DNA of 64,000 bases, taken from a virus. The DNA is taken from IMG/VR virus record IMGVR_UViG_3300031952_000001, positions 124,001 through 188,000 of that record; one strand, written 5' to 3'. The notes below the pieces were generated by a model. The model made no database searches and was not told where the DNA came from. It was given only the letters and a program-made list of their open reading frames with translations. A program made the translations under genes and the position numbers. The first letter of the stretch is position 1; every line of letters starts with the position of its first letter. This document shows, piece after piece, positions 63,709-64,000 of the stretch.

Positions 63709-64000
63709 ATGCACCGTGCCTTCAAATTCCGACTCTTTACGAACTCCAATCAAGAGCGCGAACTCGGCGTCATGCTCGAAACGCACCGCCGACTCTACAA
63801 CCTCTGTTTGGAGCAACGGCGTGACCTCTACCGCCAGCACGGACATTCCGTCCGGTACATCGACCAGTCTGCGGAGTTCAAAGACCTGCGCAGCGACAAC
63901 GCCTACTTCGCGCGGATCAACTTCTCTTCGGCTCAGGCCACGATGCGCCGTCTCGACAAGTCGTTCGTCGCGTTTTTCCGTCGCGTGAAGGCCGGACAGA
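63709..64000 (+). mobile_element. tnpB: TnpB/OrfB-like gene (IS200/IS605 family), 5' part only
   Basis: ATG three bases after the terminase stop. The 97 visible residues (FKFRLFTNSNQERELGVMLE, then THRRLYNLCLEQRRDLY) match the OrfB/TnpB N-terminal domain, including the R-LYN-L pattern and AQATMRRLDKSF. TnpB proteins are RNA-guided nucleases of IS200/IS605-type elements and Cas12 ancestors. The rest, and any omega-RNA or right end, lies beyond the window. Confidence 0.85.

Overview
The window looks like one end-to-middle segment of a large tailed double-stranded DNA phage (or a prophage or phage-like contig). There is a large terminase subunit at the right end, a run of tail fibre and structural genes before it, more than a hundred tightly packed small genes with strong Shine-Dalgarno sites, and constant ATGA, GTGA or TGATG stop/start overlaps. 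There is no rRNA and no host metabolic operon. The DNA is GC-rich, with AT-rich islands. I cannot name the host. Promoters are bacterial sigma70-like (TTGAC/TATAAT type).

Left arm (about 1-8.9 kb): some 24 small genes, nearly all unrecognised. Most plus-strand genes carry their own copy of an 80-90 bp repeat containing a TTGAC(A/C)-N16-TA(C/G/T)ATT promoter, a conserved spacer and a conserved leader up to the start codon. A divergent pair of these promoters sits at 0.8 kb. A tRNA-like element replaces the usual layout at 7.0 kb. A non-coding 1.8 kb block follows (8.9-10.7 kb), with several repeat families and a cluster of nested palindromes; it may be an origin or control region.

Central block (10.7-41.3 kb): a short plus operon (10.75-12.4 kb), then three long minus-strand operons (12.46-19.4, 19.43-21.07 and 21.1-28.2 kb), then plus-strand operons. 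Each operon has a second promoter type (TTGAC(T/A)-N16/17-TATA(G/T)T). Recognisable products are a DEDDh exonuclease, a thymidylate kinase with an altered P-loop, a small ABC/AAA ATPase, a LexA-type winged helix without protease, RHH and XRE regulators, a ParB-like protein, a three-HTH protein, many zinc-ribbon mini-proteins, and a GHKL ATPase-HExxH protein fusion. The last is preceded by the only distant copy of the left-arm promoter repeat. Three paralogous coiled-coil/winged-helix genes (10.76, 12.94 and 19.73 kb) all start with TTG.

Right arm (41.3-64 kb): late structural genes under a third promoter type (TTTAAAAAT(T/C)C, then TA(T/C)(A/G)(C/G)T about 26 bp later). They include modular tail-fibre or receptor-binding proteins that share N-terminal and C-terminal modules, a long coiled-coil protein and an EF-hand structural protein. 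Two paralogous tail genes are each followed by three tandem 24-nt hairpins with compensatory stem changes. This is the most unusual signal in the window. A second repeat-rich, partly AT-rich non-coding region (58.9-59.8 kb) precedes the packaging genes. The terminase is followed three bases later by the start of an IS200/IS605-type TnpB gene that runs off the window.

All functional calls come from motifs read by eye. No database search was run, and most genes remain hypothetical.
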